Shown: piece by piece, positions 17,534 through 30,027 of the stretch
How positions within the stretch are numbered: position 1 is the stretch's first letter
Layout: each line of letters starts with the position of its first letter
NCBI GenBank assembly: GCA_964030475.1
Contig: CAXIPT010000003.1
Location: 9,058,168-9,122,167 of the forward strand
DNA: 64,000 bases
DNA from: Tethya wilhelma
Lineage: Eukaryota; Porifera; Demospongiae; Tethyida; Tethyidae
Direction: 5' to 3'
The notes under the pieces: model-generated
Told to the model about the DNA's origin: nothing
Database searches by the model: none
Seen by the model: only the letters and a program-made list of their open reading frames with translations
Made by a program: the position numbers and the translations under genes

Positions 17534-20500
17534 TTACTTTATAAATTTGAATTTGCTCGTTTTNTTGGCCCTAAATGCCTTCTTCTGGCTGCTCTGATAA
17601 TAGCTGGTGTCATCAACAAAGTTTGACCTTTGCACTGCGTGACTTTGCATCCTAATATTGACATACAGGGAGATAAGTACTAGATTATACGATTTGAGTA
17701 CCAAAATTATGGTCCATATTAACACATAATATACTTCATTTTACAATTGTGTAGATAGTTTAAAGTATCTTACTTGCTGTGCATGTAAAGCTTTCCGTGT
17801 CCCAGATAAGACTGGCGTGACTTCATCGAATCAAGGCTCCTCTTCAAATCAGTGATCAGTGACTGTACAGAGCAAAGAAGTAGATTATATAGATCTGATA
17901 TACACAGCCCCAAAGGTATAGTACCTGACAGAACTCTTGCTTTCCAGTCAGTGAACGTTCCAACGTTGTAATGGCATCTTGAAGAACCTTCTTAGCTTGA
18001 TCAAGATTTCCTGTGAGTGTATATATAATTATGATGCCATTAATAGAAGCTTCATTGTTACAGTGGAATCCAGTTAAAAAAAAAAGGAGAGGCAAAAATG
18101 AAAAGAAAGATGCACCAACCTTTGTCAGCCAGAGGTTCAGCCTCCTTCAAGGCATTTGTTGCTATGATACGGTTCTTTTGAAGGTCAACAGGTTCACTAG
18201 CAGCTCCCGGGTCACCATCTGAACACCAGAGAGAAGAAAATAACATAAAATACTTACATTGATAGCAGAAGTTTAGTTTTTATTCCTGACTATCACCATG
18301 TATGTAAGTACCTACCTTCTCTGAGAACTGACAGTTCGTATGTGACCGTGTCCAGTTGTGAGGTGATGATGTTGAAGTAGGAGAGGGTGGCTTTGATGAC
18401 ACTGTCTACAGCAGGAGCAGGCAGAGCTGGTAGCTTCAGCTCCAGCACGATATCTCTCTCCTCCTCAGACTGAAGGTCACCCATTGGGATCTCACAACTG
18501 AAGAAAGAAAACAAAAAGAGATAAAAAAAAATTCACTTGGGTAGCTTTTATATGTGTGGGTCTATCCATACATTTTGTTAGGAGTAGCCCAGTTGATTGT
18601 CCTGTTGGCATGGACAGCTGTCATTGTGTTCTTCCCCTGGGCCTCCAGTTTGAAGGAGAGGTTCTGTCCCACCACACTCAACAGACCTCCAAGACAGTCA
18701 GCAAACGACTCGGGAATCTAAGAATCATGATACAAAAATCATAGCTAAATAAAGTAGTCTTTTCCTTTATCCCAGCTATGAAGTAGTACCTTCTCATTGG
18801 AGTCGATGTAGTAGTAGACCCCGCCTCCCTGGGTGGAGATGGCTTCAAGGAGAGTGGAGTCGTGGTCTGAGCCAAAGCCAAACGTGTAGACAGTACCAAC
18901 AAACTGTATGGAGAAATTATTGAAAAGCACATTGGTATAAAGAGTATTCTTGGTATAAACAAGAGTATAATACTGTTGTTTGCTTATGATTATTGAAACG
19001 GATCAGAGTATGTATATTTGTACATGAGAAAAATCAACAAGTTCCCATGTCTTAAATATACCAATATTATGAAGGACACAAGCCTAAGGAGAAGGCGGCT
19101 AGGACAAACCCACCACAGAGGCTGGATGCTATCAGATTTGTAATATGACATTTCACACACCTTTGCATTAGGAGGCACTGGATCATTATCTTCCTCAGCA
19201 GGTGTCAATGATGGGGGGGAGGCACCAAAGCCGAGCAGAGGGGGAGGTGGAGGAGGGAACATTTGCTGTTGTAGCTGTATGGGGGGAGGAGGAGGGGGTA
19301 CCACTCGCTGTTGTTGTGGTTGTTGCTGAGGTACAGGGGGCACAGGGGGAGCAGGAGGGGGCACCACTTGCTGCTGCTGTTGCTGCAGTTCAACGGGGGG
19401 AGCGGGAGGGGGCACCACTTGCTGCTGCTGTTGCTGTTGCTGCAGTTCTATGGGGGGACCAGGAGGGGGTGCAATTTGCTGCTGTTGCTGCTGTTGCTGC
19501 TGCTGCTGTTGTACGGGGGGAGCAAGAGGGGGTACAACATTCTGCACGAGCAGCTGTTGTTGGGGTAAGAAGACATTTTGTTGTTGGGGTAGGATGATGT
19601 TCGGTTGTGGTGCCAGCTGTGGAGGTGCTCCTCGTTGCTGCCTCCGTCTTGGCCGCGGTCCCCCGAAGTTAAGAACCCCTCCTCCATAACGAGGTGAGCT
19701 TTGAGAGGACGACAGCTGCACAGAACCGAGACCAAGATCTTGCATATTCTTCATCTGTTCAAGGATGCCTTCCTTGCTCGTGATACCGTGGTTAGCTAGT
19801 CCATCAGTCAACAGGAGGACGGACTGCACCTTAGTCGTCTTCCCTATGTCTTCTTCCACTTGTGTTCGAGCAATCTGTTCCATTCCTGCAGAGATTTAGA
19901 AATCTGCATGTTTATATATCTATTGCACAAGCTAGAATACTTACATACAAGATGATTTTACTGTTAAGAAATTAAATCAAGACAAAAAAGAATAATTTAT
20001 ATATAAGAATGGAGCTCTTTCAAGACCAGGAGAAATCAAAGTTTATAACCTAACTCACACACTCATAAAATAAAATCAAATAAAACAAACAAACTATATT
20101 GGGACAGCATCTACACACCTTTGAGCAAACCACCACTAAGGTTTGTCGATGATCCATCCACGATGGACTGAATGAAGGTCTTCACCCTCTCCTTGTTGGG
20201 CTTGTCCATGGTCGTCAGTTTGAAGACAAGTTCGACATAAGTATCGTAGGTGACCAGCGACATCCTGTCACACTCCTTCACTGCAGGAGGAAAAAATACA
20301 CAACATACATAAATTGTGCTGGTTAGACAAATTGCTAAACAAGTATGATGAAAACCACAATGAATATGTATGTGTAAGAACATTAAGAAAATAGTTTTTA
20401 ACATGATTTTCTTTATGCAACTAGCTTGTGCTAGTGGGGGTCAATTGACTGGCACATAAGGAAGCCTTGTCTATTGTTGTATAAATAACACACCCAGGAA

Positions 20501-21327
20501 TGGAATTAAATTCATCAGGGAATAATACTGTATTAGGAACACACACAATTACACCTAGACTGGGCATAGACATCAGGACCCCAAGATTCATACAATGGAA
20601 AAAATTTAAAGATAGGTACACACAATTTATGGTGATCATTGCAAATAAAGTATGTATCTTTAGGCCAATACACACAATTTTAACAAGTAGTAATTATTGC
20701 AAATGAAGTATCTTCAGGCCAATAAACACAATTTAACAAGTAGTAATTGTCGCAAATTAAGTATCTTCAGATGTATAACTTTCAGTTTGCCATGGGATTA
20801 CCCTAGATGCATTTTGTACATTCCAGCACATGACATTACTATGGCATCCCATGCTCATGGGTGTAACCACACACTACAGATAGTACAGGGTTGCATGGGG
20901 AGAAAAAAGTGAGTGTTTACAGGTTGTCAGCAACATTATTCTTCATGCAGAAACCAAGAAACTCTGCACACTGAGTCTCAGTGAGCAATAACAAATTGAA
21001 GAAGTGGTGTAGCTGCTCTAGTGTGACTTCCATCACAGTGTTGGTCTGACACTTACACTGATCCACAACAAACAGGAGAGTCTCTCTCACCAACTTCAGC
21101 TTGGTGCCTCTCATGGATCCACTCTTGTCAATCACGGCCACGATATCCACGGGTGCCCTCGATGTGGGCTCGTAGAAGGGTGCTTTGAAGGAGGCAATGG
21201 CCCAGCATGATTGCTCACTGCTGTGAGGGTAGCGTTCATACTCTGGTGTTGCACTCACTGTGATGCGATCACCAGTCGGGGTAGCCTCAGTGGGAGCTGC
21301 TTCTGTAGGATCTTCCATGGCTTGCAT
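17534..21327 (-). CDS. VWA-domain protein A with Q/P-rich insertion
   Basis: Ten minus-strand exons (21327-21057, 20280-20119, 19885-19161, 18903-18790, 18717-18572, 18497-18316, 18218-18120, 18010-17925, 17862-17774, 17651-17534), about 663 residues. The N-terminal von Willebrand A domain has an intact metal-ion site (VIDKSGSM; LLTDG). It is followed by a beta-rich region (IPMGDLQSEEERDIVLELKL) and a helical C-terminus ending in a QSHAVQRSN motif, the layout of Vwaint-type VWA proteins. Exon 3 carries about 150 extra residues of alternating poly-Q and poly-P inside the VWA domain. No signal peptide, so probably intracellular. An ambiguous base at 17564 lies in the last exon, so the final dozen residues are uncertain. 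All internal exons except exon 3 match the paralogue in length. Confidence 0.8.
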
Positions 21328-21882
21328 ACGTTGTTGATAAATTTATGATAGTGAGTGTGATGGTGAGTTTGCAGCAATAAATAGTCACCCACCAGGGTGA
21401 CACCGCAAGCCAAATAATGACGTAATGGCTGAAAATAGCACTGTGGCTAAATCTGGACATCCCGGGAGGTCATTATGCAGATAAATTGTTTTGATAATCA
21501 CCAGCTGCATAAACTTGAAGGGTTCATGTAATTATGTGTATAGTTTCACATTATTTTTCACATCTAGATGTCCATGGCATGCATGCATGACAATAATAGT
21601 TTGCCTTGGTTGGTATAATATCAAAGTTGTTATTGTAGAACATCATGCAGCTATGTATGCATGCAGTAAATCAGTGAGTATTTTTTGTTTTTGTTTTTAA
21701 TTTCAAGAATGTATAATAGTTTCAGATCCATCATCATAATATTTATTCAAAACGAAACAAAAACACAATACACACATATTGACAATCAATGTTATAAAAA
21801 TGAAAGTATAGGAAAGTTTTATATACACATTGTGCCTCACATAAAAACACGCACAAAAAAAATAATAATTATTGTTCTAAAC
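21328..21882. other. spacer between the two VWA genes
   Basis: Contains the promoter side of VWA gene A and the 3' end of VWA gene B. AT-rich; no supported gene or repeat. Confidence 0.55.
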
Positions 21883-24451
21883 CTATTTCTTGGACGCCAA
21901 TCTGTAACCTGACTTGGCAGCACTACTGTAGCAGGCAGCACTGCTCAACTCATCTTCCTCGTCGTATACATAGTTTGACCTTTGAACCGCATGACTCTGC
22001 CATCTGCAATTGCATCAAAGTAACCAACATCGGTATATATTAGCAATTGCCCAAAGCACCTTGCATACTACAGAGTATGTAAGTCAATTCGCCACTGAAT
22101 TGAACTGTGCAATGTACCTGCTATGCATGTAGAGTTTTCCGTGGCCAAGGTAAGAATCTCTTGTCTTCATTGACTCAAGACTCTTCTTTAGATCAGCAAC
22201 CAATGCCTGTACAGATCAGATAATATTATTGAATTCACGGTGACACCTACTATTCCTATCAGCTCTTACAAGTACACAGAAATTTAACATTATTCGCTAT
22301 TGAACATCAATGAATATACTGTACCTTGCAGTAATCTAGTTTCCCAGTCAATGATTCTTCTAAAGTTTTAATAGCATCTTGAAGGATCTTCTTAGCTTCA
22401 TCAAGCTTTCCTGTATTCATAAAATGATAAAATGCATGTGTCTATAGAATTGCACTGAATCGTCAAACTGTACACTAGCTAACCTTGGTCGGCAAGATTC
22501 TCTGCATCCTTCAAAGCTGTTGTTGCAACCAAACGGTTTCTTTGGGTGTTCACAGCTTCGTTGGGAGCACCCTGATCCCCATCTATCACAACCAAAAAAA
22601 AAAAAAAAAAAAAAAAAAAATGTACTCGTCAACGTCAAAACAGTAGTGCTTGCATGCATGCATACCTTCTCTGTTGATGGAGAGTTCGTATGTGACAGTG
22701 TCCAGTTGTGAGGTGATGATGTTGAAGTAGGAGAGGGTGGCTTTGATGACACTGTCCACGGCAGGAGCAGGCAGAGCTGGTAGCTTCAACTCCAGCACGA
22801 TATCTCTCTCCTCCTCAGACTGAAGGTCACCCATTGGGATCTCACAACTGAAGAAAGAAAACAAGAAATAAAAAAAAATATTTACTTGGGTATTAAATGT
22901 GCAAGTCTATCCATACATTTTGTTTGCAGTGCGCCAGTTGACTGTCCTGTTGGCGTGGACAGCTGTCATTGTGTTCTTCCCCTGAGCCTCCAGTTTGAAG
23001 GAGAGGTTCTGTCCTACCACACTCAACAGACCTCCAAGACAGTCGGCAAACGACTCGGGAATCTAACAATAAAAAGAGGATATCCTGTAAGTAATGTCCT
23101 AAACATTTACTATTTCCTTACTACAGGAAGCTCATAACTATGAGTAGAAATACCTTCTCATTGGAATCGATGTAGTAGTACACCCCACTTCCCTGGGTGG
23201 AGATGGCTTCAAGGAGGTTAGCATCGTGGTCCGATCCAAAGCCAAATGTGTAGACAGTTCCATCGAACTATAAGATGAATAAACAACACACGTTTGGTTG
23301 TGAAGAGATTCATCATTGGTAGAGGCATGCATTCAAGTTAGTTACATGTGACAGCATTAACAACTGAACTCACTTTGGCACCCTTGCTTGCTTTCTTTGC
23401 AGCTGCTGATTCACCTGAAAACCAATTTCGAATCCCAGAAAAAATTCCCTGAGAACTTGATGCTTCTCCAGACAGCGACACAGAGCCCAGGCCTTCATCC
23501 TGCATGTTCCTCATCTGTTGAAGAATGCCCTCTTTGCCAGTGATGCCCTGATTGGCGAGCCCGTCAGTCAACAGGAGGACAGATTGAACCTTAGCCTTTC
23601 CTTCACTGCCTTGAGTAAGAGCTATCTGTTCCATTCCTGAAAATATAGAATAGTTTACATCCTGATCATTGAGTAATCTGTTCTAGTTAAAATTGTAAGG
23701 GAATCATGCACTGTTTACAGTGCATCTTTCTCAAATCTAGAAGAGGGTTATTTCCCCCTTATTTAGCTGGAATGACAAATAAAATGATGCGACTATATGC
23801 ATAAATTACAACTGCTGAAACCATAGATAATAGGACCCATGCATGCTCTGAGATTTTTCAAGCTGTGTTTATTATACCTTTCAATAATCCACCACAAAGA
23901 TTTGTCGAGGATCCAACAGCAATGGACTTGATGGTCCGACTCACGCTCTGCTTGTTTGACTTGGTCATCTTCATGAGTCCAAAATCCAAGTACACATTGC
24001 TGTCGTAGGTGACCAGCCCAAGCCGATCACAGTCCTTCACTACAGTAACAGTTACACAAAAGAATGAAAACAATAGTGTTTATATGCTCATTGTTTGAGG
24101 CTCTCCATATACAATATAAAACAATTATAGTTTGATTTGGTTGTGTATATGTATGCAGCCTTGATGACCCAACAAGGTCAACTTACGTTGATCCACAACA
24201 AACTGAAGTGTCTCCTTAACTAGTTTGAGCTTTTGTCCACTCATGGACCCACTCTTGTCAATCACGGCCACGATATCCACGGGTGCTCTCGCTGTAGGCT
24301 CGTAGAAGGGTGCTTTGAAGGATGCTATAGCACAGCATGATTGCTCACTGCTGTGAGGGTAGCGTTCATACTCTGATGTTGCACTCACTGTGATGCGATC
24401 ACCAGTCGGGGTAACTTTAGTGGGAGTTGCAGCTGCTGTAGACTCGGCCAT
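21883..24451 (-). CDS. VWA-domain protein B (tandem paralogue)
   Basis: Ten minus-strand exons (24451-24187, 24039-23878, 23636-23374, 23267-23154, 23062-22917, 22847-22666, 22582-22484, 22410-22325, 22206-22118, 22003-21883), about 508 residues. Same architecture as gene A: VWA domain with VIDKSGSM and LLTDGLANQG, then the IPMGDLQSEEERD region and a helical tail with QSHAVQRSN. Exons 2 and 4-9 have identical lengths to those of gene A (162, 114, 146, 182, 99, 86 and 89 bases), so the pair arose by tandem duplication. Here the exon 3 loop is only about 35 residues (Ser/Gly/Lys-rich), so the Q/P block is specific to gene A. The DxSxS metal site predicts cation-dependent protein binding; the partner is unknown. 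Confidence 0.85.
22594..22620. repeat. poly-A tract in VWA gene B intron
   Basis: A run of about 27 adenines between exons 6 and 7. Confidence 0.9.
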
Positions 24452-24737
24452 TTTCCAAAGTAGACGTATTAAAATCTTTTTACAGCACAGTTCAAGGAGA
24501 GTTTAGATGATAGTCGAATTTGTTGAAATTTCTGTGGGAAAATAAGCTCTTTTATAGTGGTCAAATTATGCATACGTCAGCGTAATCAGTGGCGTAATTG
24601 TCTAAAAAAAGCAACTGACTCTATTTATAGATTTTCGCAAATGTCATGATCGGTAAGGGGTCGCCAAAAATTCCAACAGAAGCGCACCTCCTTGAAAAGA
24701 GTGGACAGGATCTCAGTGCAGTAGCAGCGCAGCAAAT
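24452..24737. promoter_or_regulatory. divergent promoter region, VWA gene B / NSMCE1
   Basis: 286 bases separate the divergent start codons. No specific motif stands out. Confidence 0.35.
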
Positions 24738-26914
24738 ATGGCTACATCTCAAGCTCACCAGCTGTTCCTTCAATCTATGATGTCACAAGGTCCACTTTCT
24801 TCTCGTGATACAATAAGGCTTTACAAAGATGTTGCTAGGACCTGTGGAGGTAAATAAATTATTTGTACACATAATTTACATGTATATCACTCAGAGGCTC
24901 AACACTACCATGTACAAGTAGTAAAAATTTCAAAAAAATAAATAGTGTAGGAATGGGCAGTGCGTTAAAAAGTATTGGAACAAGGCATTGTCTCAATTTC
25001 GGCACATGACTACTTCATTTTTATTCTTGATCCCTCATGCATATGGATCCTCAGTGTCATGCATAAATCCAATGATGCATGTGCAACAATCAGAGTATCA
25101 TAGCTTATTTTTGCATTGGTTCAAGTTCCTACTAATCAGTTGGCTATGCTGTGGAGTAAACTAAATTATTATAAAACAAACAGGTAACTTAAACTGGACT
25201 GCCAGCCAAGAGTTGGGTATAAAAATGAAGTAGTCATGTGCCGAAATTGAGACAATGCCTTGTTCCAATACTTTTTAACGCACTGCCCATTCCTACACTA
25301 TTTATTTTTTTGAAATTTTTACTACTTGTTCATTCACTTTTTTCAACACTACAGTATGGAGACTATTAGAGACTGGTTAGTCCCTACAAAAAGCTTGAGT
25401 AGAGGCTACATGCACTACTTTATGCTGGAAGAGGCTAATGCGCATGCGCATAATACCACGTGAATAATAACCTTTGAACTCTACCTACAAAGATGGCTGC
25501 ATTGTAGTACATGAATTTATGCACTAAGTTGCAAAGCTTTTTAGTTTTTGTTTAGGCCTAATTTTATTATCAAAACGAGTATCAAGGAATGTAGTACCTA
25601 TGAAAAGAACTTACTTTGTGGCGTCAAAGTTGGCTCAACACTTTCCGGTTCTCTGGAAATCGTTTTCAAGTAAGTCAGTTAGAAGGAAGTAAGTTAGGAG
25701 AACAAAATTGCACTAGTGTGGCTTCCCACAAGCGCTCTCTCTATGAGTGATCAGAAAAGTTTTGGCAAAGTTTAAGCCTTCCATGCAGTTGGTTTTCTGT
25801 AAAGGAGAGCCTCTGAGCAAGTTTGAAGCCTCTACTTTGTGTGTTGTTAGATTTTTATGGCGATAAATATTTTGTATTGTGTTTATGGGACAGTCGGTCC
25901 ATTCCTACTATACGTACTACCGTACGTATGATATCTGCACTCTCAGAAAATGCAGACAGTGCGGCTTTTGCTGGTTTCTTATCCACTCTCAACCGTCAGT
26001 TGAAGCCTCTCTCTCTGGAGATTGCTAATGCTAGGATGGAAGACTCTGATGTGAGGTGGTACGGACTGGTGAACAGGGCACCTGACAATGCCGCTAAAGT
26101 CAGCACAAAGTATTCCGCTGCCGAGTTGGAATTCTTCAACAAAATTGTAAGTAAGGTTTACCTTTTTAAATGAGTGTCCAAGTTGATGGCTTAGCTAGCA
26201 GTAGTGTGTGGATCGTATGTTTTGTCGCAAGGAGGCTATCCTCATCTGCTGTTGCTGCTTGGCCGTCTCATTTTGTAGTCTGCATAGACCAGCCCATGGA
26301 GTATCCATCCTATACTTGCCAGAAAGGGGGGGGAGGGTGCAGCTATAAAAAACCATCACATCACTAGGGACTTGATTTATGCCCCAATGTGAAATTATGA
26401 AGTCTCAAATGTTTTTGCTCGGGCTTGCCCCTACGATATTTCCAGTATATTAAACCCTGGAGGGTGTAGTTGAGTGACGTGAAGAAATAAACAAAGTAGT
26501 ATAATGATGTATGTATGCATGCCTGCATGAAGAGCCAACCTAAAACTCCCTTCTTATTCATGATGCTATAATGATTATGTCCTTGAATATTAACTTTGTA
26601 GATGGAGTGTCTCATCAGCAGGGGAGATGGTCAAGCATCGAGCACCTCACTGTTGAACGTTACCATGACAATGGAGAGAAAGATCACCATCAAAGATGCT
26701 GAGAAGTTCCTCAAGACCCTCGTCAGTGACAAGTGGCTGGATGAGGTGGTAAGATAGTCTGGGGATTAGTATCCTAATATTCCAATCCTAACATCCTAAT
26801 ATTCCGATAGGAGGACGTTCACTTGTGTATTCTAACTTGATAATTTTAAGCTTAGCTTTAGCTTTGTTAGTAGACCTGTGTGACTATCATAATAATTATT
26901 ATGGAAAGAAAGCT

Positions 26915-27001
<87 letters not shown>

Positions 27002-27494
27002 GTACAGTCTCCAGGTTGGTATGGCCCAGGACCTCAATTCCTACTGGAGCTGAGACCATTCCTCTCAGAGCTCTTCAAAGAGGACATTGTTAACTGCAAG
27101 TTGTGCAAAGAACCCGTTATCAGAGTAAGTTAACCACTACATAACCCCTTCAGCCAAGACCCCTCTAGTCTTAGCAATGAATCTGTATGTGTTTAAGTGT
27201 GTAAATTAATGGTTTTTACGGTACTTTCACACATTCATACCTTCTATACAATATTATGACATCATCAGGGTCAAGCGTGTGGTGGTGCTAGATGCCATGC
27301 CAAGCTCCATCTCTACTGTGTGGCCAAATTAGCCAGTGGAAGGTAATGGTGATGGAATGAGTTGTATTTGCTATTGTAATTATAAGATTTGACTCATTAT
27401 GTTCTGATATTACAGGAGCTCTATACGATGTCCCGTTTGCAAAACAGACTGGTCACACGAAATCCCTGAGATAGATGTCACAGACGCAAGCTAG
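24738..27494 (+). CDS. NSMCE1: NSMCE1 (non-SMC element 1 of the SMC5/6 complex)
   Basis: Six exons (24738-24849, 25947-26146, 26602-26748, 27008-27124, 27269-27342, 27416-27494) with consistent phases give 242 residues, close to the animal norm. The N-terminal winged-helix region starts AHQLFLQSMMSQGPLSSRD; the C-terminus is the Nse1 variant RING (CKLC, a Cys-His-x-x-x-His-x-x-Cys core in CHAKLHLYC, RCPVCKTDW, then SHEIP). In other animals the protein binds NSMCE3 and gives the SMC5/6 complex its ubiquitin-ligase activity in DNA repair. Intron 1 is unusually long for this window (about 1.1 kb) because it holds a 414-bp inverted-repeat element; intron 3 holds a CA tract. Confidence 0.95.
24915..25328. 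mobile_element. 414-bp element with 109-bp terminal inverted repeats
   Basis: Arms 24915-25023 and 25220-25328 are inverted complements; I see no mismatch by eye. The arms begin CAAGTAGTAAAAATTTC. The centre (about 196 bases) has no open frame. A single arm of the same 109-bp length occurs at 60433-60541. Confidence 0.85.
26918..27001. repeat. (CA)n microsatellite in NSMCE1 intron 3
   Basis: An uninterrupted CA tract ending six bases before the exon 4 acceptor AG. Confidence 0.95.
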
Positions 27495-27813
27495 CTAGCT
27501 GATGGAGGAGCTACTAGAAGCCTTCATAGCTGAGGCTAACCATCAAACAGTCACAATGTCATCATCTTATTGTTCGTAATCATTATTGTCTATGATCTCT
27601 GCTTAGTGTTCTGAATCTTATCTCACATGTTGTGAGTCATCTATATGAATAATACCCTAATTATGTCTAAATCTTAATTTTGATTTTGCTTGGTCAGATA
27701 ATAGAATTCCAATTAATTTTGCTTCAATTGACTACATACATGCCCTGCATGCTTATACAATTTCAAACTTTAAAAAAATAAACCAACACTACCTATACAG
27801 TTTTATACACACA
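27495..27813. other. convergent intergenic region
   Basis: About 320 bases between the NSMCE1 stop and the GMC oxidoreductase stop. AT-rich; nothing else is seen. Confidence 0.6.
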
Positions 27814-29661
27814 CTAGCTCTTAATGTAGTCTTCTTTGATCATATCGGCCGCCTTCTCAGCAATCATAATTACAGGAGCATTGGTATTTCCACTCACAAT
27901 CTCAGGCATAATGGAAGCATCGACAACTCGCAAGTTCTCAAAACCCTTCACTCTAAGCCGAGAGTCAACAACAGTCGTACGATCCTCCACAGCTCCCATT
28001 TTACAAGTGCCAACAGGATGATACACCGTGAGAGGAGCCTGTCTGATGTACCATCGCCAAAAGTCATCACTATCATAGGGATAGGGAACATTTGGCATAT
28101 TCTGGCCAGCATACTGGTGACCCGTATCTGTGTTGACTCTGAAGGCATCGAAGGCTGTCGAGTTGAGTATTTTCTTTGCAATATGCATGCCTTTGAGTAG
28201 CACTTCCATGTCGTCAGGGTGACTGAGATAATTAGGATTGATTAGTAGGGGTTCGCGGGGAGATGTGTCCGTGTTGAGTTTTAGTTCACCTACGCTCTTT
28301 GGATGAAGGAGAGCAGGAAGAAGAAAACAAACAGCTGCTGGAATTTCGTCAAGAACTTGTTCACCAAAAAACTCAACAGCCAACTTTTCAACATAGTTGT
28401 AAATCTTCATAAGTTTTCTTTCTCCTTTCCCAGCCATTGCAATAAAGTGTAAATCAGGTCTCTCATCTCCTTCCTCTTGTAGTCCAGACTGCACAAACCC
28501 ATGCACTTCCATCGGACTAGCTGTGAGAGGACCGCTCTTTAAGAAGAGATACTGGAACAAACTGGACAGTGAGGTCAGTAGAGGCTTGCTGAAGGAAAGA
28601 CCGTCTGGAGATAAACCATGGTTAGCTATTGCATTCACGATCATAATGTGGTCTTGGAGATTTTTACCAACTGGGAGCTCTTTCCTTACAGCAATGCCAG
28701 CTTTTTTGAGATTGTCTTTTGGTCCAATTCCAGAGAGCATGAGAATCTTAGGTGAATCGATGGCTCCGGCAGATAAGATCACTTCTTTACGAGCTTTGAT
28801 TAGAGTCGCCAAACCAGTCTTATAGTCTTCAGTGTTCACCACGTTCACTCCCACCACTCTATCTTCACTGATCTCCAAGTCACGGACCATCTTGTTGGTC
28901 CACACAAAGAGGTTCTCTCTATTTCGTACGGGGTGTAAGAACGCCTTGGCTGTGGACCACCGAGAACCATCTTTTATCGTATATTGTGCCAAACTAAATC
29001 CAAGCTGTGATTCACCATTATAGTCCAGCTCCTTGTAGCCCACTTCTTTAGCTCCATTTACAACTGCCCTCGCAGCACCGGTGACAAACCTAGCTTTGCT
29101 CACAGTCAGTGGTCCACCACGACCGTGATATCCCTTGTCACCATCAGCTCTGAAATCCTCAGACTTTAAGAAATAGGGGAACACATCGTCCCACCCCCAT
29201 CCTTCGGCTCCGTACACCCTCTCCCATCTATCGTAGTCCTGTTTGTTGCCTCGAGTGTAGACCATGGCGTTGATAGAGCTGGTGCCACCTAGGACCTTTC
29301 CTCTTGGCCAGGCTGACTGGCGACCGTACATGACGTGGCAAGTGTCTTCCTGAGGGGTAGTTTTGTACTTCCAATCGACTTCACTCAACTGCAGTTTGAA
29401 GTAAGCTATTGGGACGTGGATTTCTGCTTTGCTGTCTGCCTCACCGGCTTCTATCAAAAGGACTGTTGCATTGGACATCTCACTGAGCCTGTTTGCCAGC
29501 ACACACCCAGCACTGCCAGCTCCCACTATGATGTAGTCATACTCAGTGTCCACTACTGGTCTGTAAGGGTACTTACTGGGCTCCCACGTGAGAGACTTGA
29601 GCGCCTGGTAGGCCACCAGGGAGACAAGAGTCAGGAGAAGGACGGTCTTGGTCGGAGTCAT
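27814..29661 (-). CDS. GMC-family FAD oxidoreductase (choline/glucose dehydrogenase-like), membrane-anchored
   Basis: Intronless gene of 615 residues from ATG 29661 (an in-frame ATG at 29712 would give 632). A hydrophobic N-terminus ([19 protein letters not shown]) acts as signal or anchor. Next come the FAD-binding glycine motif [19 protein letters not shown], then LIEAGE, the GMC signature around [19 protein letters not shown], the second signature [16 protein letters not shown], and the C-terminal active site with [10 protein letters not shown] (catalytic His) and [17 protein letters not shown] (Asn). All key residues are present. The family oxidises alcohols, sugars or choline with FAD; the substrate is not predictable. 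A single 1.9-kb exon is unusual beside the intron-rich neighbours. Confidence 0.9.
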   Translation of the reverse strand: MTPTKTVLLLTLVSLVAYQALKSLTWEPSKYPYRPVVDTEYDYIIVGAGSAGCVLANRLSEMSNATVLLIEAGEADSKAEIHVPIAYFKLQLSEVDWKYKTTPQEDTCHVMYGRQSAWPRGKVLGGTSSINAMVYTRGNKQDYDRWERVYGAEGWGWDDVFPYFLKSEDFRADGDKGYHGRGGPLTVSKARFVTGAARAVVNGAKEVGYKELDYNGESQLGFSLAQYTIKDGSRWSTAKAFLHPVRNRENLFVWTNKMVRDLEISEDRVVGVNVVNTEDYKTGLATLIKARKEVILSAGAIDSPKILMLSGIGPKDNLKKAGIAVRKELPVGKNLQDHIMIVNAIANHGLSPDGLSFSKPLLTSLSSLFQYLFLKSGPLTASPMEVHGFVQSGLQEEGDERPDLHFIAMAGKGERKLMKIYNYVEKLAVEFFGEQVLDEIPAAVCFLLPALLHPKSVGELKLNTDTSPREPLLINPNYLSHPDDMEVLLKGMHIAKKILNSTAFDAFRVNTDTGHQYAGQNMPNVPYPYDSDDFWRWYIRQAPLTVYHPVGTCKMGAVEDRTTVVDSRLRVKGFENLRVVDASIMPEIVSGNTNAPVIMIAEKAADMIKEDYIKS

Positions 29662-29712
29662 GTCTTGTTGCAGTAATTGAGTAAAACGGAATTTTACGGT
29701 GCTAGAATACAA

Positions 29713-30027
29713 ACGTATTGGGTGGGGCTAGACGTGCATAGGTGCCATGATTATGCAAAATCTAGAGAGAAAACACTAGCTCGTGCAAGTCTTTGAGATG
29801 GTATAAATAAAATTTGAGAGAGGTCACAAACCACAACGCATGGAATACACAATTTGCACAAATTTGCATAAAAAATATTAATACATACACACAACAAAAA
29901 CAACTTTCAACAGTTTTTAAATAACACTCTAAATAATACGTAACTCTCAGAACAAAACACAATATAACCACACACCCAAACTACAATAATTTTCATTACA
30001 ACTAGCTAGCTAGACTACCTCCATCTC
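29713..30027. other. intergenic region upstream of the GMC gene
   Basis: Lies between the GMC gene 5' end and the twinfilin 3' end, both minus strand. AT-rich; no supported feature. Confidence 0.5.

Noticed and set aside
19202..19735. Long plus-strand and alternate-frame ORFs with poly-Cys, poly-Ala or poly-Leu
   Set aside because: Shadows of the CAG/CCN repeats coding poly-Q/poly-P in VWA gene A exon 3.
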